Positions 24,306-36,860 of a stretch of DNA of 64,000 nt are shown here, one piece after another (within the stretch, counting starts at the first letter, position 1; every line of letters starts with the position of its first letter). The translations under genes and the position numbers were made by a program. The stretch covers positions 50,535,676 through 50,599,675 of the forward strand of contig CM049311.1 of assembly GCA_026874595.1 (NCBI GenBank). Direction: 5' to 3'. The notes under the pieces are model-generated. The model was not told where the DNA came from. It saw only the letters and a list, made by a program, of their open reading frames with translations, and did no database searches. Origin of the DNA: Sipunculus nudus (Eukaryota; Annelida; Sipuncula; Golfingiida; Sipunculidae).

Positions 24306-25663
24306 AGCAATGTGATCATGTGACAACAAGAGCAAAGTGATAATATGACAACATTTGCTCAGCATCATGTGTGATTTTTAAAGGTACATAATCAGGAGAA
24401 ATATTAGGCCTATTCTTTCTCACTATCTATTCAGTTTTGCTTTATCCAAAAGTTTCCTAGCAAATCCATCCTAGCACTCAGTCTTAGTACTTAGCATGTA
24501 CGGCTGTTTAATACCTTGTTATGGCTCTGCGTGTTGGTAAACACAGTCGTAATGTGTCTGTTTACCATAACTAAGCCGCATAACCTGAGGTTTGATTTTG
24601 AGCCGCAACAGGCCTTGTGTCAGCCAGTGGGAATATGTTTTACATTTTTGGGGCCAAGTCAGACAGAGCATCTTCTGATTGACATGTGTTTTGTCTCTGC
24701 AATGCACAAGGCCCCAGGCGCTGTGTTTATGTTGACACCCATGATTGTGCCCAGTCCACTGTTTTTAACACTAATTTACAGGGGGTAAGCAAATGGTTTT
24801 AAGGCAATATTTCAGCTGGATCAGATTTATTTTAAAAGAAATAAGCTTTTTTCCCATTTCCCATTGTGTTAATTCAACATGCTTTATAGGTGTTGGCACC
24901 CCTTTAAAGTCAATTGAAACACATGAATTCTGGCTACATTGTAACAGACTTAAAATAATTGTTGGTTCTATAATTTGAAACTGATACCACAACTTGTCAG
25001 AAACCTCACAATTTGATTGAGAAAATGAATAGTGGCCCCCAAGAGCAAGTTTACATGACAACCTGCAATGACAGAGCATCTACAATTTTTTTCAATAACT
25101 GTATGACCTAAAAGAAGCACTTCCTCATTTATCACTTGTTTTATTAAGAATAACATAATATAATGCCATCTGACCTCCATGTTCAAGATTACCCACACAG
25201 GCTGTGACGGCCATGGATTCACAGTGTATTACATCACAATTACTGTCATACTCTCCTGCTCACTCAGTGCCATAAACTCCACTTTTAACATCATAAACAG
25301 CTTTATTGGTCAATTTGTTGTTTAAACCAGTCCCCTTATTATCTACTTAAGAGATATACCCAGTAAATATCAAAGTATACAATGAAAGAATATAAATATA
25401 GTTTAATATCTCAGTTACTGGGAGCACGAATTATGCAACTTATATACCAATTATAAACAGGGGAGGCAAGTACACACATTTTTGTATGACTGCCTATACA
25501 TTTGTATTTTACGGGCTTGATTAAAAAAGATATGTCAATTAGGTCTTGTTGGAACAGGCAATTTGAACTGATAGTTGCAGATTATTCACTTGTCTTAATG
25601 TTATATGTAAACCTCCACTTGGAAAGGCATAAACTAGGTGCAAGTGAAAATTGACATTAGATA
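24306..25663. other. No recognised feature
   Basis: Unique DNA. Overlapping frames of 80-102 codons at 24516-25222 on both strands have no domain signature and no convincing splice context. Confidence 0.5.
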
Positions 25664-25700
25664 AACTAGTGACCCATGGGTCATGATACACAGCTGACTA
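25664..25700 (-). mobile_element. Helentron-like 3' terminus (solo)
   Basis: 'aactagtgacccatgggtca' followed by 'tgatacacagctgac' carries the perfect palindrome GACCCATGGGTC (25671-25682). In element orientation the end is palindrome-ACTAGTT. The following sequence does not match the other copies. Confidence 0.6.
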
Positions 25701-26538
25701 GAATGATATTATGGCCTAACATTCACAACATGAATTTATCATCTGACATCCACATTGAGAATAACCTCATACATAACTTACCTTTAAGACAACATATGCT
25801 ATACTTCAACAGTTAGGGAGTTCACAAGGTTATATTTTCAGCAGATTTCACCTTGAAGAACAAGTCAAATGCAACAGTTTTGCAACTCATCTGAGAACGA
25901 ATTGAAACAATTTGTGTATCACTATAACATCTGTGGGAAAAATGCAGTATTACAAAGTTATGGTGTTTATAAGAAATCTTATAATTCTGCATATTTGACC
26001 ATGAAGATCACTAGTTTTCAGCTTGTCAGAGATACTAGATGAAACACTTTTTGTATCACATTTAAAGGAAAAAGATGCAATACCTTAAACACTAAGATTT
26101 TTTAGAAGAGTCTGTCTTTCTAATAAAGTATGTTCACAGAGCACCCACTCCACTTTATTCCTATGTATGCTCACTTGAAATAATGCATATACTTAATTAG
26201 ATTGGTTCTGTTACATAGCCCCTCTATGTAATCCGCATATGCATGTTTCAAAGCAGGTTAAAACTGTCCTGTCTCAGAATATGGTAGTATTTTAGTTTGG
26301 ATTAAATCACTATATTTATGTCTATATACAAGTATGAGCTTGAGCGATTGGCAAGTAGGCAGGACAAGGATATACACCTGAACAATCTTAAGTTACAGCA
26401 AAGGTTTAGTGTCAGTCTTTTTTGTTAAAATAAAATAAAGTATAAACTTCTAAACTTCAGAATTATAATTTATAAACTACCTAGTAAGTTACCTTGATCT
26501 TGATAATATGATTAATTCATAAAAGCATTTAACATTAT
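25701..26538. other. No recognised feature
   Basis: Unique AT-rich DNA, no exon or element recognised. Confidence 0.5.
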
Positions 26539-26555
26539 CCCCCCCCCCCCCCCCC
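26539..26555. repeat. Poly-C tract
   Basis: Seventeen consecutive C residues followed by 'aatacacacacaaaa'. Confidence 0.95.
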
Positions 26556-26577
26556 AATACACACACAAAATATTCAG

Positions 26578-26750
26578 CAGAACCCCATAATTACGACCAC
26601 CTTGGGGACTGGCCGAAGTGGTCATTATCTGGGGGTGGTCATATTTGTGAAATTCTTAGTTACCTGGATTGTATATTTGGAGCCAAGAAAAGTGGTCATA
26701 ATTGTGGGGTGGGGTTATACTCTGATAATAAGTCTGTATATATATGTATA
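26578..26750. mobile_element. pogo/Tigger-like TIR fragment
   Basis: CAGCAGAACCCCATAATTAC followed by 'gaccaccttggggactggcc' and 'gaagtggtcattatc' matches the inverted fragment at 42318-42380. The CAG(C/T)(A/G)GAACCCC start is typical of pogo/Tigger-like TIRs. The body is lost; a TGTCA-type element follows at 26751. Confidence 0.6.
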
Positions 26751-28028
26751 TGTCATGGCCCAGATTAGAATCTGGCCAAATTTAAAACTGGGCCAGCCCA
26801 GTTCAAAATATTTTATTTGGACCAGCCCAGATCAAAATTCTAAACTGGGCCTGACCAGTTTTAACCCAGATTAAAATTTTGATCTGGGCCGGTCCAGATT
26901 ACAATCCTGTGGTGAAGACTTCAGGATTTAAATCTGGTCTGGACTGATTTTAAACTGGGCCAGCCCAGATTAGAATTCTGATCTGGGCCAGTCCAGTTTT
27001 CAACTTGGCCAGATTCTAATCTGGGAAGATCCTGAATCCTCCCGGGAAAAATCAGAATTCTGATTTTTTCCGGGAAAAATGAGAATCCAGGGATGGTAAG
27101 AATGGATTTCCATTCTTCCCGGGACAAATGAGAAATCCAGTCTCTCCCAGGAAAATTGAGAATTCTCATCTTTCCCGGGAGAGATTGGAATTCAGTTTTG
27201 AAATTGAAACCTGGGAAAAAAGAGAATTCTCATGCCTGGAACATGAAAATATCTGGATCATTAATTATTTTATAATTGTGCCATGTTAAACTTTTCATGC
27301 AACCTTTTCATCAGTGTTAGAGATTTAAATGTACAATAAGTATTTTACCCCAGTTACACTCTATTGTTTTGCATATAAAATAACAGGTATTTGTTTTTCA
27401 TGGTTGAACTTAACATGTATAGATGTCAGAAGCTCACTATCAACTTGTCAGATGTGTTTGTCAATCTAACATAGATGTTTATCTTCACTGTATTGTAGAT
27501 TAAAAATATTCACATCTAGAAATCTTTATAATTGAATCATGTGTGCTAAGAACTAATATGTAAATATCAGGAGTTCTTGTTTTCAACTTACATGCATGTG
27601 ATGGGTTTAGTACTATCATGTGTGAATAAAACTGATTTTAACAGAAATGTGTTTTCTACTTCTTTTCATGACAAAAAATTTTACTGTTCTTTAAGCAATG
27701 GTCAGTTATTAACATTAAAGATTGGTTATAATATTGTAGTAAAATATGCAAACTTAACCGACCTTAACTATTAAAAGGATAACGTTTAACAAATTGGAGC
27801 TGGCTGGGAAAAATAAGAATTCTGGTTTTTCCCGTGAAAAATGAGAATTCTCATTCTTCCCGGGAAAAATGAGAATCAAACCATAGTATGAAATGATTCT
27901 CTTTTTCCCAGGAAGAATGGGAATTCCCAGGAAAAATCAGAATTCTCATTTTTCAAGGGAAAAACAAGAATTCTTATTTTTCCTGGGAGGATTCCGGATC
28001 TTCCAAGATTCTCATTCTTCCCTTGACA
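26751..28028. mobile_element. TGTCA...TGACA element with two kinds of palindromic tips
   Basis: The left end is TGTCATGGCCCAGATTAGAA; the reverse-complemented right end is TGTCAAGGGAAGAATGAGAA. The left tip first repeats 'aaactgggccagcccagatt' words in both orientations (26751-27025), then changes to 'cccgggaaaaatcagaattc' words; 27041-27077 is one nearly perfect long palindrome centred on GAATTC. The right tip (27790-28028) carries only the second type. The interior (27240-27790) is AT-rich, shares a block with 17100 and has no transposase. The two ends have evidently evolved or recombined separately. Confidence 0.75.
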
Positions 28029-28820
28029 TATAAATGTATTACTGAGCTGTAGGTCGTCTTACCTTCTGACTTCATTCATTGATCTGGATTACATCTTTAT
28101 CAGTGGAACATTTGATGATAAATAAAGCACAACGTCGGCCATGACTATATATTTATAGCTTAAAGCAAATACTCTCTTGATAAATCATTTAACATTCATT
28201 AATACATTTATCAATTTATTCAAACCTCTAAGACACCTGTACTGAATACTGATGTACTGAACGACTGCAAAACTGAAAATAAAGTATTAAGTTAATGTGG
28301 CACCTGGTGTCACTAACACTGAAAATCACTACTGGGTACCAGATCTTACAATATGACCAAGGTATGACAGGACAGAATAGGAGTCTATATGAAAGTCCAA
28401 GGTATGACAGTAAAACAGTACTGGTATGTAGCTATGACAGTACAACAAAGATCCTTACATATATGGATTATAGTGGGAAATCATAGTGAAATGTAAAACT
28501 TTCCTTACCTTCTTCAGTTGTTCTGCTTTAATTTCTTCTGTATTCAAAGTATAGCCCTAGCGGGTGTAAAGCAAGGTTCCCATATATTCATTTTCATGAA
28601 TATTACAAGTGTCACTTGTTGGATGATTTTAACTACAGAAGACCTCATGTTATTAAATGTGAAGCTATGGCTTCCCTACAGAAGGTAGCAGTCCTCTCCT
28701 CCACCACTTTGATTGGGGCATACAAGATAAAATCTAAAATGGCTGATGTCACAAACAAGGAGAGAGCTAATGTACATATGGCAAAAATTGGCTTCTGAAA
28801 GAACATTTTAGGAATAGACA
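28029..28820. other. No recognised feature
   Basis: Unique DNA. Frames at 28295 and 28616 have no domain signature; 'gtatgacag' is repeated several times at 28360-28440. Confidence 0.5.
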
Positions 28821-28822
28821 TA

Positions 28823-30356
28823 CCGTATTTCCTTGAATACACACCCGGGCGTTTATTTTTTTCAAACCCTACTTTGACCCTGCGTCTAAACAAGGCCGGC
28901 TTCTATTTAAGGCCGGCGTTTATTACAAAATACATTATCAGGCTCATCAGACAAACTAAAAAATAGAACAAGCCGAAGAAAAAAAAAACGCCGGTCACTA
29001 CTTAGGGACACAATTGAAAACATCGCCGGTACACGGATTATGTTTACGAAATTTCCTTAGATGTCATAGGGATATGGGACACGCGCAATCTCCACAATCA
29101 CGCACCATAATAAGAATAAACAGGAAGTCACAGCGGGAGCTTGCAGTTGTCGACAAGAATCGGTCCGCGTGGGCCTCTCGAAACCAGTTACCCAGGTATT
29201 TCATGTGACTGTTCCATTTATTTTATGCCGCGTGTTGTTGGCAACATTGTTTCCCTCTGAACACCGGTAGCTCTTCCATGAACTATTCTCCGCGTACAAC
29301 TGGTAACACTGGTTCCACCGAAATACGGGGGGTTGGTACTTATAACGGCACAGTGTAATTCATTTTCATGACACTTTCCTCCGTCAAATATTCAACTGAT
29401 TCTGCTCGACACAGCGTATTCAAACGCTTCTGACCTGGTTTATACTGAACCTGGGTGGCTCTTGTGTTAACTGTGCACCGTGGACAACTGGTAATATTGA
29501 AAAAAAAACGGGGCTGGTATTTATAACGGCACTGCCGAATTCGTTTTCATGGCACTTTCCGACTTTTAACTGATTCAGCTTGACACAGCGTATTGAAGGG
29601 TTTCCGACCTGGTATATACTGGTATGTGACATTTACTGTCGGAAATATTTCTGAAAATATTGTTGTGGACAAGAGTAAATATTATTTTTTTACTCTAAAG
29701 TTTAAGCGCAGTTCTGGTACCAGTGGGGACGCACTAAAAGCGCTTCAAAAATGAAAGCAAGGAGCGTAATTTGGCTTGACAAATTGTACCACTTGACACC
29801 ACTATTTGGTGTCTTCATGCTACACAAGAAATATGTGCAATACGTGTTTGAACAGTTCTGTTCAACCATCCGTGAGGTACAGACTTTCACCGTTCCAAGT
29901 TGTACCGTTTGTATCAGGCGGTATTATTTTTATCTAGCTTGACAGCAGTAATAGTGTAAGCTTCTCATTGCTGACGTGTTTGTGTAGCGTTTATTAGGAT
30001 CGGTGATCGACTTTAATCATAAAGGACGAATCGGGAACATTCGGCGTCCCTCATGGAAACATGCATTCATGTAAGATAAAAGAATGATTTACAGAAGAAT
30101 TAAACATATTATCAATACAACACAAACCGAAATTCATACAACAATCTATGGTCAATTTGACCGGTAAATGCACCAATTATAATGAAGGGATAAGACATCT
30201 GACGGCAAACATGGAAAATACTCTTAAACAAGGCCTGTGAACAAAACCGGCGTCTATTAAAGGCCGGCGTTTATTTTTCTGAGACACTGTTTTACCCCGG
30301 CGACTAAACAAGGCAGGCGACTATTTAAGGCCCGGCGTCTGATCAAGGAAATACGG
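28823..30356. mobile_element. TIR DNA transposon, ends CCGTATTTCCTTGA
   Basis: The left end CCGTATTTCCTTGAATACAC and the reverse-complemented right end CCGTATTTCCTTGATCAGAC are flanked by TA on each side (28821-28822, 30357-30358). Both subterminal zones repeat 'aaggccggcgtttatt' words. Length about 1534 bp. The interior is CpG-rich relative to the window and contains a ~177-bp direct duplication (about 29280-29455 and 29457-29632) sharing 'acaactggtaa' and 'cacagcgtatt'. A 63-codon plus frame at 29751-29942 is the only notable frame and is not a recognisable transposase, so the copy is probably non-autonomous. Confidence 0.83.
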
Positions 30357-30358
30357 TA

Positions 30359-31130
30359 GACAGAATAGACATATCAATGCCATCTAAAACCAGTTCTTGA
30401 AGTTTAAAAGAATTCAGTATTTATAACCTCTGACCTTTACCTCCATCAAGCAATGGCAGCAATGAAATTACAATATCTCTAATTTTGCTTCAGATAAAAC
30501 AAAATATGTCTAAACCAACTTCTTGATACTGATTATACTACACCTGTCAGTGATAACAGAAGTTATTCATGTCTAACAACAAAACAAATCAAGCATACTT
30601 CCAATCTGATAAAGCATAGTAACCCAGACAGCCAGGAAATTTATGTGACCTTGACCATAATATGATTAGAATTTGTAAGGTAATGAGACAATGCTGACTC
30701 AATCAAATGTCTTGTTAAGATCCCCATCACACCTGTCCTCATTACTCTGATATGATCCTGAGATGTTAACTAGTTTAATATATGTAACACCAGATAACTG
30801 TTGACATTTATGTCTATTAGTCTGTGATATATAGTGGTTTTCAAACAGTCAAGCAGCACTCTTATCACTAGGGAGACTGATCATAATCCCTATGTTGGTA
30901 TGCACTTGAGTAACTCCTGACAATGATTAGTCACTAGCAAGTCCCACTTAAGTTTACATGCTGCACACAAACAAAAAATCTTTATTTTAGCCTGGATGAA
31001 CATACCTTTAATATGGGATATTCTGTAATTTTCCTTCCATCAATTTTCCTCCAATCAAAGGTTTGAACACTGGCACGTGAAAATCTAATAAATAACTTCG
31101 CTTGTTTGCTTCAGTGGCAATAATTTCAAT
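30359..31130. other. No recognised feature
   Basis: Unique AT-rich DNA. Confidence 0.5.
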
Positions 31131-31151
31131 CTATATGTGCTGTGTTAATAT

Positions 31152-31153
<2 letters not shown>

Positions 31154-31202
<49 letters not shown>

Positions 31203-31223
31203 CATATATATAAAACATATATA
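31154..31223. repeat. (TA)n microsatellite
   Basis: TA repeat with minor interruptions, directly abutting the TGTCA end at 31224, as at 17939. Confidence 0.93.
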
Positions 31224-31410
31224 TGTCAAGGGAAGAATGAGAATCTGGGAAGATTCTGGATTTTCCCGGGAAGAATGAGAATTTTCATTGTTCCTGGGAA
31301 CAATGAAAATCATTTCATCTTTCACTGGATTCTCATTCTACCTGGGGAAAATCAGAATTCTCAATTGTCCTGGGAAGAATAGGAATTCTCATTTTTCCCA
31401 GCTTCATATT
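31224..31410. mobile_element. Solo palindromic tip of a TGTCA-type element
   Basis: Starts TGTCAAGGGAAGAATGAGAA, almost identical to the right end of the 26751-28028 element and close to 16748. About 185 bp of 'gggaagaatgagaattctca' words in both orientations follow. No interior or opposite end is recognised. Confidence 0.65.
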
Positions 31411-31734
31411 CTCATGACAACTTCATCTCCAGAACCTATTCTAGCTATTACTTAAGTGAACTTTTTTATAAAATATATATTATAAAAATTAAAAGAATTT
31501 AAATGAAATTAAAGAAAAAATGTAATGACTGTTGGTGGCAAAAGTACATACTTTGATATATGAATCTCTTGGTTGGAAGTTATTAGGTACCCCTAAAATC
31601 ACTTCATAATGTCCCTGATTTTTCATGCTTTTCCCAAATAACCCGAGTGATTGTGAATCGCTCAACTATATATTGAAGGTTTTGGATGATCCAAGTGTTT
31701 TGATGAATCTAGGCAGATATGGTGATTAAAAAAT

Positions 31735-32823
31735 TACAGTGGTAACAGAGGTGATACAATTACAGTTGTAACAGAGGATATCAAATTACAGTGGCAACAG
31801 AGGTGATAAAATCAGTGGTAACAGTGGTGCTAAAATAACAGTGGTAACAGAGGTAATACAATCACAGTGGTAACAGAGGTTATAAAATTACAGTAGTTTC
31901 AGAGATTATAAAATTTCACTATTTACAGTAGTAACAGAGGTTATAAAGACAGTAGTAACAGGGGTTAAAAAATTACACTATTTACAGTAGTAACAGAGGT
32001 CATAAAGACTAGTAACAGAGGTTATAAAATTACACTTTTTACAGTAGTAACAAACGTTATAAAGACAGTAGTAACAAAGGTTATAAAATAACACTATTTA
32101 CAGCAGTAACAGAGCTTATAAAATTACACTATTTATAGTACTAACAGAGGTTATATAAAGACAGTAGTAACAGGGGTTAAAAAATTACACTATTTACAGT
32201 AGTAACAGAGGTCATAAAGACTAGTAACAGAGGTTATAAAATTACACTTTTTACAGTAGTAACAGAGGTTATAAAGACAGTAGTAACAAAGGTTATAAAA
32301 TTACACTATTTACAGCAGTAACAGAGCTTATAAAATTACACTATTTATAGTACTAACAGAGGTTAAAAAGACAGTAGTGAAAGAGATTATAAAGACAGTA
32401 GTAACAAAGGTTATTAAATTATTCAATTTACAGTAGTTACAGAGGTTATAAAATTACACTATTTACAGCAGTTACAGAGATTATAAAGACAGTAGAAACA
32501 GAGGATATAAAATTACACTATTTTCAGCAGTAACTTAGGTTATAAAGTTGGTAGTAACAGAGGTTATAAAGACAGTAGTAACAGAGGTTATAAAATTACA
32601 CTATTTACAGTAGTAACAGAGGTTATAGAATTACACTATTTACAGCAGTAACAGAGCTTATAAAATTACACTATTTACAGCAGTAACAGAGCTTATAAAA
32701 TTACACTATTTATAGTACTAACAGAGGTTATAAAGACAGTAGTAAAAGAGGCTATAAAGACAGTAGTAACAAAGGTTATAAAATTACACGATTTACAGTA
32801 GTTACAGAGGTTATAAAAAACAG
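31735..32823. repeat. Composite minisatellite, 'cagtagtaacagaggttata' words
   Basis: Two interleaved words, 'agtagtaacagaggttataa' and 'aattacactatttacag', give mixed 20- to 36-bp periods with longer duplications: 31935-32090 resembles 32170-32320, and a 43-bp block is doubled near 32640-32720. Confidence 0.9.
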
Positions 32824-33134
32824 AATAAGTTAATATGATAGCTCTGATTTGAATCAAAGATTGCTAACTGATGACAAAATGCTCCATCCTACACTCATCT
32901 GCAGGTATCAGGTTCAGCTTAGTTGACAATGCTGGGAGAGTGAACATGAGGCTCGAAGAGTAATGTAATTTGCCTGGGGAGAGGCCTGGCATTTTCCCAG
33001 AAGAAACTACCAGTAGTCATCTAATTGGGAGGAAAAGCGGAAACTCGTAAGGGCTCTGAAACATAAATGCCAGGAGAATATATCATCACCACACAATCAA
33101 TGCTGTCAAACCTGGAATAATCTTATATTAGACG

Positions 33135-33330
33135 CTGCAATCAAGCATCTATCAACTGAGGGAACAAGTCTTATAGAAGATATACACTACCATCAAGCAT
33201 CAAACAACTGAGGAAACAAGTCCTATAGAAGATATACACAACCATCAACCATCTATCGACTGAGGAAACAAGATCTATAGAAAATACACTACCATCACCC
33301 ATCTATCAGTGGAGGAAACAAGCCTCTTGG
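33135..33330. repeat. ~52-bp tandem repeat, just under 4 copies
   Basis: Copies of 'atcaagcatctatcaactga' then 'ggaaacaagtc' and 'atagaagatatacactacc', with increasing divergence to the right. Confidence 0.8.
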
Positions 33331-35560
33331 AACATCCAAAAACCGACAAATCAGAGGCCATCCAAATCAAGGACAGACCAGCATTCTGTTAGCACCGCCT
33401 GATTTAAAGATAACACAACACTCTTTGTTGGCTCTGGTTCTTTTTTTTCTTTCAGTGGCAATCATTAACTGGCAAACCAAGGTCAACTAGGCACTACTCA
33501 CCTCAATTATGCCAATTTCTTGTTTTCTTAACAGTATTATATAATAAATACTGAATCGGAATATTTTAACTAGAGAAAACAGTACAACCTCAATATACCA
33601 CTATAATAAACATAAATAATTCTCTTGTCATTTCAACTGACATTTTTTCGAAGTTTTATCATAGGGATGAATGTCACTCATTCCAAATTTCTTTATTCAG
33701 TTCAGAATTTGGAAGTGTAATATAAGCCCACTAGAATATAGGGTGCTGTTTGAAATTTTATTTCTTAATAATATAGCAATATCATATGAAAATGAATGAA
33801 AATTTCTAAAATATGTAAATCATCAGAGAGGACACTGTTCCAGGTTAAAACTGATGTGTTCGTTATGGAAATATGAATTTAAAACAGCATTTAGTCTGAT
33901 TTTAAATTATGGGGTTTCTGTAAAGGGATATGCTACAGTACCTTACAGATTGGTTCTGTCATTTTTATACTAATAAATATTTCAGCTGATATACTGATGC
34001 AATCATTCATTCCTATGTAATATTAGGTGAAGTAATAAACCATGTAAATTTATAAACCTCCTGAATACTGATCAAACTAAGCTGCTGAACAGGTGCACAG
34101 GTACCCAGGAGAGATGATAGAAATGAGATTCTCTGATCTACACAAGACCAGTCAAACTTACACTGGCATCTCTGAAGGATGGAAATTTCCACTCACTTTC
34201 CTGAGTACCTTGACAGCTTTGAGGTCACCATGGGATTGCTGTTGCTATGGTAATGAAATGGTATGGTGGGATACATGAACAAGGGGAAACATATGAGATC
34301 ATTTTCTAGATGGTTAACAAAGGTTGTTTTTTTTTATTTTCATTTAGCAAATCTGATAATCATTAGATAACAAATAAAGATATGGGATAACAATTATTTT
34401 AGGTGAACAGACTAACATATTGAAAGAACTGACTGTAATCTTTGTGTTGAAATCTCTTTGAAAATATATTTTTATTCTGTACTGAATGATTTATGAATGA
34501 TACTGACATTGTTATGTATCAAGGCTCCTACAGACTTTTATAGATGAGTCTAAAAGAAGTTCAAACATGTATCTATATCTACAGACAGAATATTAAGTAT
34601 TATCTTTGTTATCTACTCTGCAGAACCATGTTAGTCTGATAATGTATGCACAGCTTTCTGGTTGATGGCTGCAGGCACATCAGCAGTCAGTTAGGATTGT
34701 TCCTTTATTGTTGTAGAGTATAAACAGCTTTGTAAGACGTAAACAGTTCACCTGTGCCAGTACTCAGTCTAGGTTACTGACAGGTAGATGGCACCCACAG
34801 TATAAACCTGCCTTCTGTACTCATTTGAAGATTATCTGATATTTCTCCCTGGGATATTAGGTTAAATGTAGCAATATGTAGCTAATTTTTTATTTACAGC
34901 TATCACAAATGTCATCATCTCTAAACAGCAGCCAAGCTGCAAACAGCAAAACACATTTACTACACACAAATTATACAATAAATGCCAGCTGTAACCTTTA
35001 CCCCGAATCATCATCCAGCAGAAAAAAAAGGTAAATCATTAGGAAGTGGAATTTGCCCATGTATATTAATGAAATAAACCTAATGTTTTGCATCTTGTCA
35101 GAATCATGGAGGCCTCAGGAGGAACCAGGACTTGGACAGAGGCATGGAAGACATGCAGCAGTCTGATAAGACAATTGCGACAGGGTTAGAACATCAGGTC
35201 AGATGGTATGGTTAATGACAATAAAGCTCGGTGCATAGCAGGTTTATCATTACTGTTGAAAGTTTATCAGCACTGATACATAAAGATCCAGACATGGAAT
35301 CAGCCAGTAGAGACATCTCATATTGGCCAAATGATTTAGCATATTACCATTTTTGTTATTCTTTTTTGACGAGTGATCATCCAGCCAAGGGCAACTTGTA
35401 AGCTCCACATCAGACATTTTGCGACCGACATTTCCAACAGATATCTTCCCAGTGTTAAAACTGTGCCTTTGGTGATTTTGTCATTGACGTGACACCAAAT
35501 CACCTCTGCTGAATTAAAAGGTTTCATTTTATACATGCTTTTTATCTGCACTTAATGTGA
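33331..35560. other. No recognised gene; possible X-box-like word
   Basis: Unique DNA. GTTGCTATGGTAAT at 34241-34254 resembles an RFX X-box (GTTGCCATGGYAAC type), but a single match without a gene nearby carries little weight. A minus frame near 35336-35551 is discussed among the rejected items. Confidence 0.35.
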
Positions 35561-35564
35561 CAGC

Positions 35565-36110
35565 ACTATTGTGACAATCTGACAAATTGCTGTATGACAC
35601 AGAGGCTATTACTAGGCAGTTTTAACAATATGACATGTATCTAATTATAGGGCACAGAAGATACTGGATGGACCGTGTTAACAATATGACATGTAAATAT
35701 ATAAATGATACAGTAAGCATGCTGGTTCTTTATATTATCTACAGAAAGACAGGAAAGGACTGCAAAGAAATGTTAAGTTCACATCAATTGGAACCATGAA
35801 TCCCAAACCTTCAAATTGGTAAAACTTTAAGGTCTGATTCCAAATCGGAGTGAACTTAACTTTCCTGTATAGACCATAATCAGCTTTCTAGCAATAAATA
35901 TATAACCAGGGATATTGGGCTGAGTTGTATAATTAATTATCAATATGACACATACCTATATGACACAAGGGGATATTAGGCTGTGTTAACAATAGGGCAT
36001 ATAGCAGTAAGACACAACAGATAATGGCCGTGTCAAAAATCTGATAAAAGGAATGTTGGGCTGTGTTAACAATATGATGTAAAGCTATATGACACAAGAG
36101 ATATTCTAAC
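35565..36110. repeat. Degenerate ~60-bp repeat interrupted by a stem-loop
   Basis: The words 'tgttaacaatatgaca' and 'ctatatgacacaaggg' recur about five times. They are interrupted at about 35750-35868 by an inverted repeat whose arms are ACAGGAAAG...GTTAAGTTCAC and GTGAACTTAAC...TTTCCTGT. Confidence 0.6.
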
Positions 36111-36860
36111 TTAAACTTAAATAGAATATTCTTACTAAAAGAATATTCTTACTAATTTACTAAGTCTGATTTTGCACTGTTCTGTAAATCTACTCATTTT
36201 AATGTTTCATTTAATTTTCTGAATGACCAAAATTTTTGTGGTAATATATTTTTGTTGCATATATGATATAAAATGTCAGGACTAACTTAATGCAACAGAG
36301 AAGCATAACACTGTAAAATTGTGCTTCTAAGTTATCTAATAAGTTAGCTCATGGTTGCATCACAAGCACCAATAATTTCAAATAAATTGACATATTTTTA
36401 ATGCTATCAAGTACCTAAATGTATGGTTATAAATATATAAAATAAATAAGTTGATAAAGTGATGTATCTGTTCACAAATATGTGCAAGTGAATACATGAA
36501 TTTAAGCCACTGGAGCTCTAGATGGGCTTCTTCTCTCCAATCTTAAATAAATGCATGACATGGGTGTGTGAAGCTGTTAGGCCTGAGGTGAAAGCTAAAC
36601 AGGTACATTTATGCAGGAAATTACTATTTGTTGTCATATCTCCTGTATATTACATCCACTGACTTAGCAGATCTTGCACCAATCGTAGAAGTATCACATG
36701 ATGTACATAACATCCCCTCATCCTTCTACAAACAGCAAAGGACCTGCACACCTAAGAAAACTCTTGGCTTGCCTAAACATCTGACCTGACCTGATTTATT
36801 TTACAACCTGTAACCACATGAGCAAAATAAAGGTGGTATGTTGTCAGACTACCTTGTTTA
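36111..36860. other. No recognised feature
   Basis: AT-rich unique DNA. Confidence 0.5.

Noticed and set aside
24516-25222. Four overlapping frames of 62-102 codons on both strands
   Set aside because: No domain signature, no codon or splice support, and both strands open in the same place, as expected by chance.
28616-28893. Plus frame of 60 codons (MLDDFNYRRPHVIKC start) and an antisense 82-codon frame
   Set aside because: The antisense frame crosses a transposon end; the plus frame has no signature or splice context.
29751-29942. 63-codon frame inside the CCGTATTTCC element as a possible transposase remnant
   Set aside because: No DDE/D, helix-turn-helix or zinc-binding pattern can be seen; kept only as a note in the element entry.
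34241-34254. X-box-like GTTGCTATGGTAAT as a ciliary-gene regulatory site
   Set aside because: A single imperfect match with no gene nearby; expected by chance in a window of this size.
35336-35551. Minus-strand frames here, one of them reading NTGKISVGNVGRKMSDVELT
   Set aside because: They look protein-like, but there is no convincing acceptor, an upstream stop lies in frame and I recognise no family; chance or an unidentified repeat fossil is more likely.
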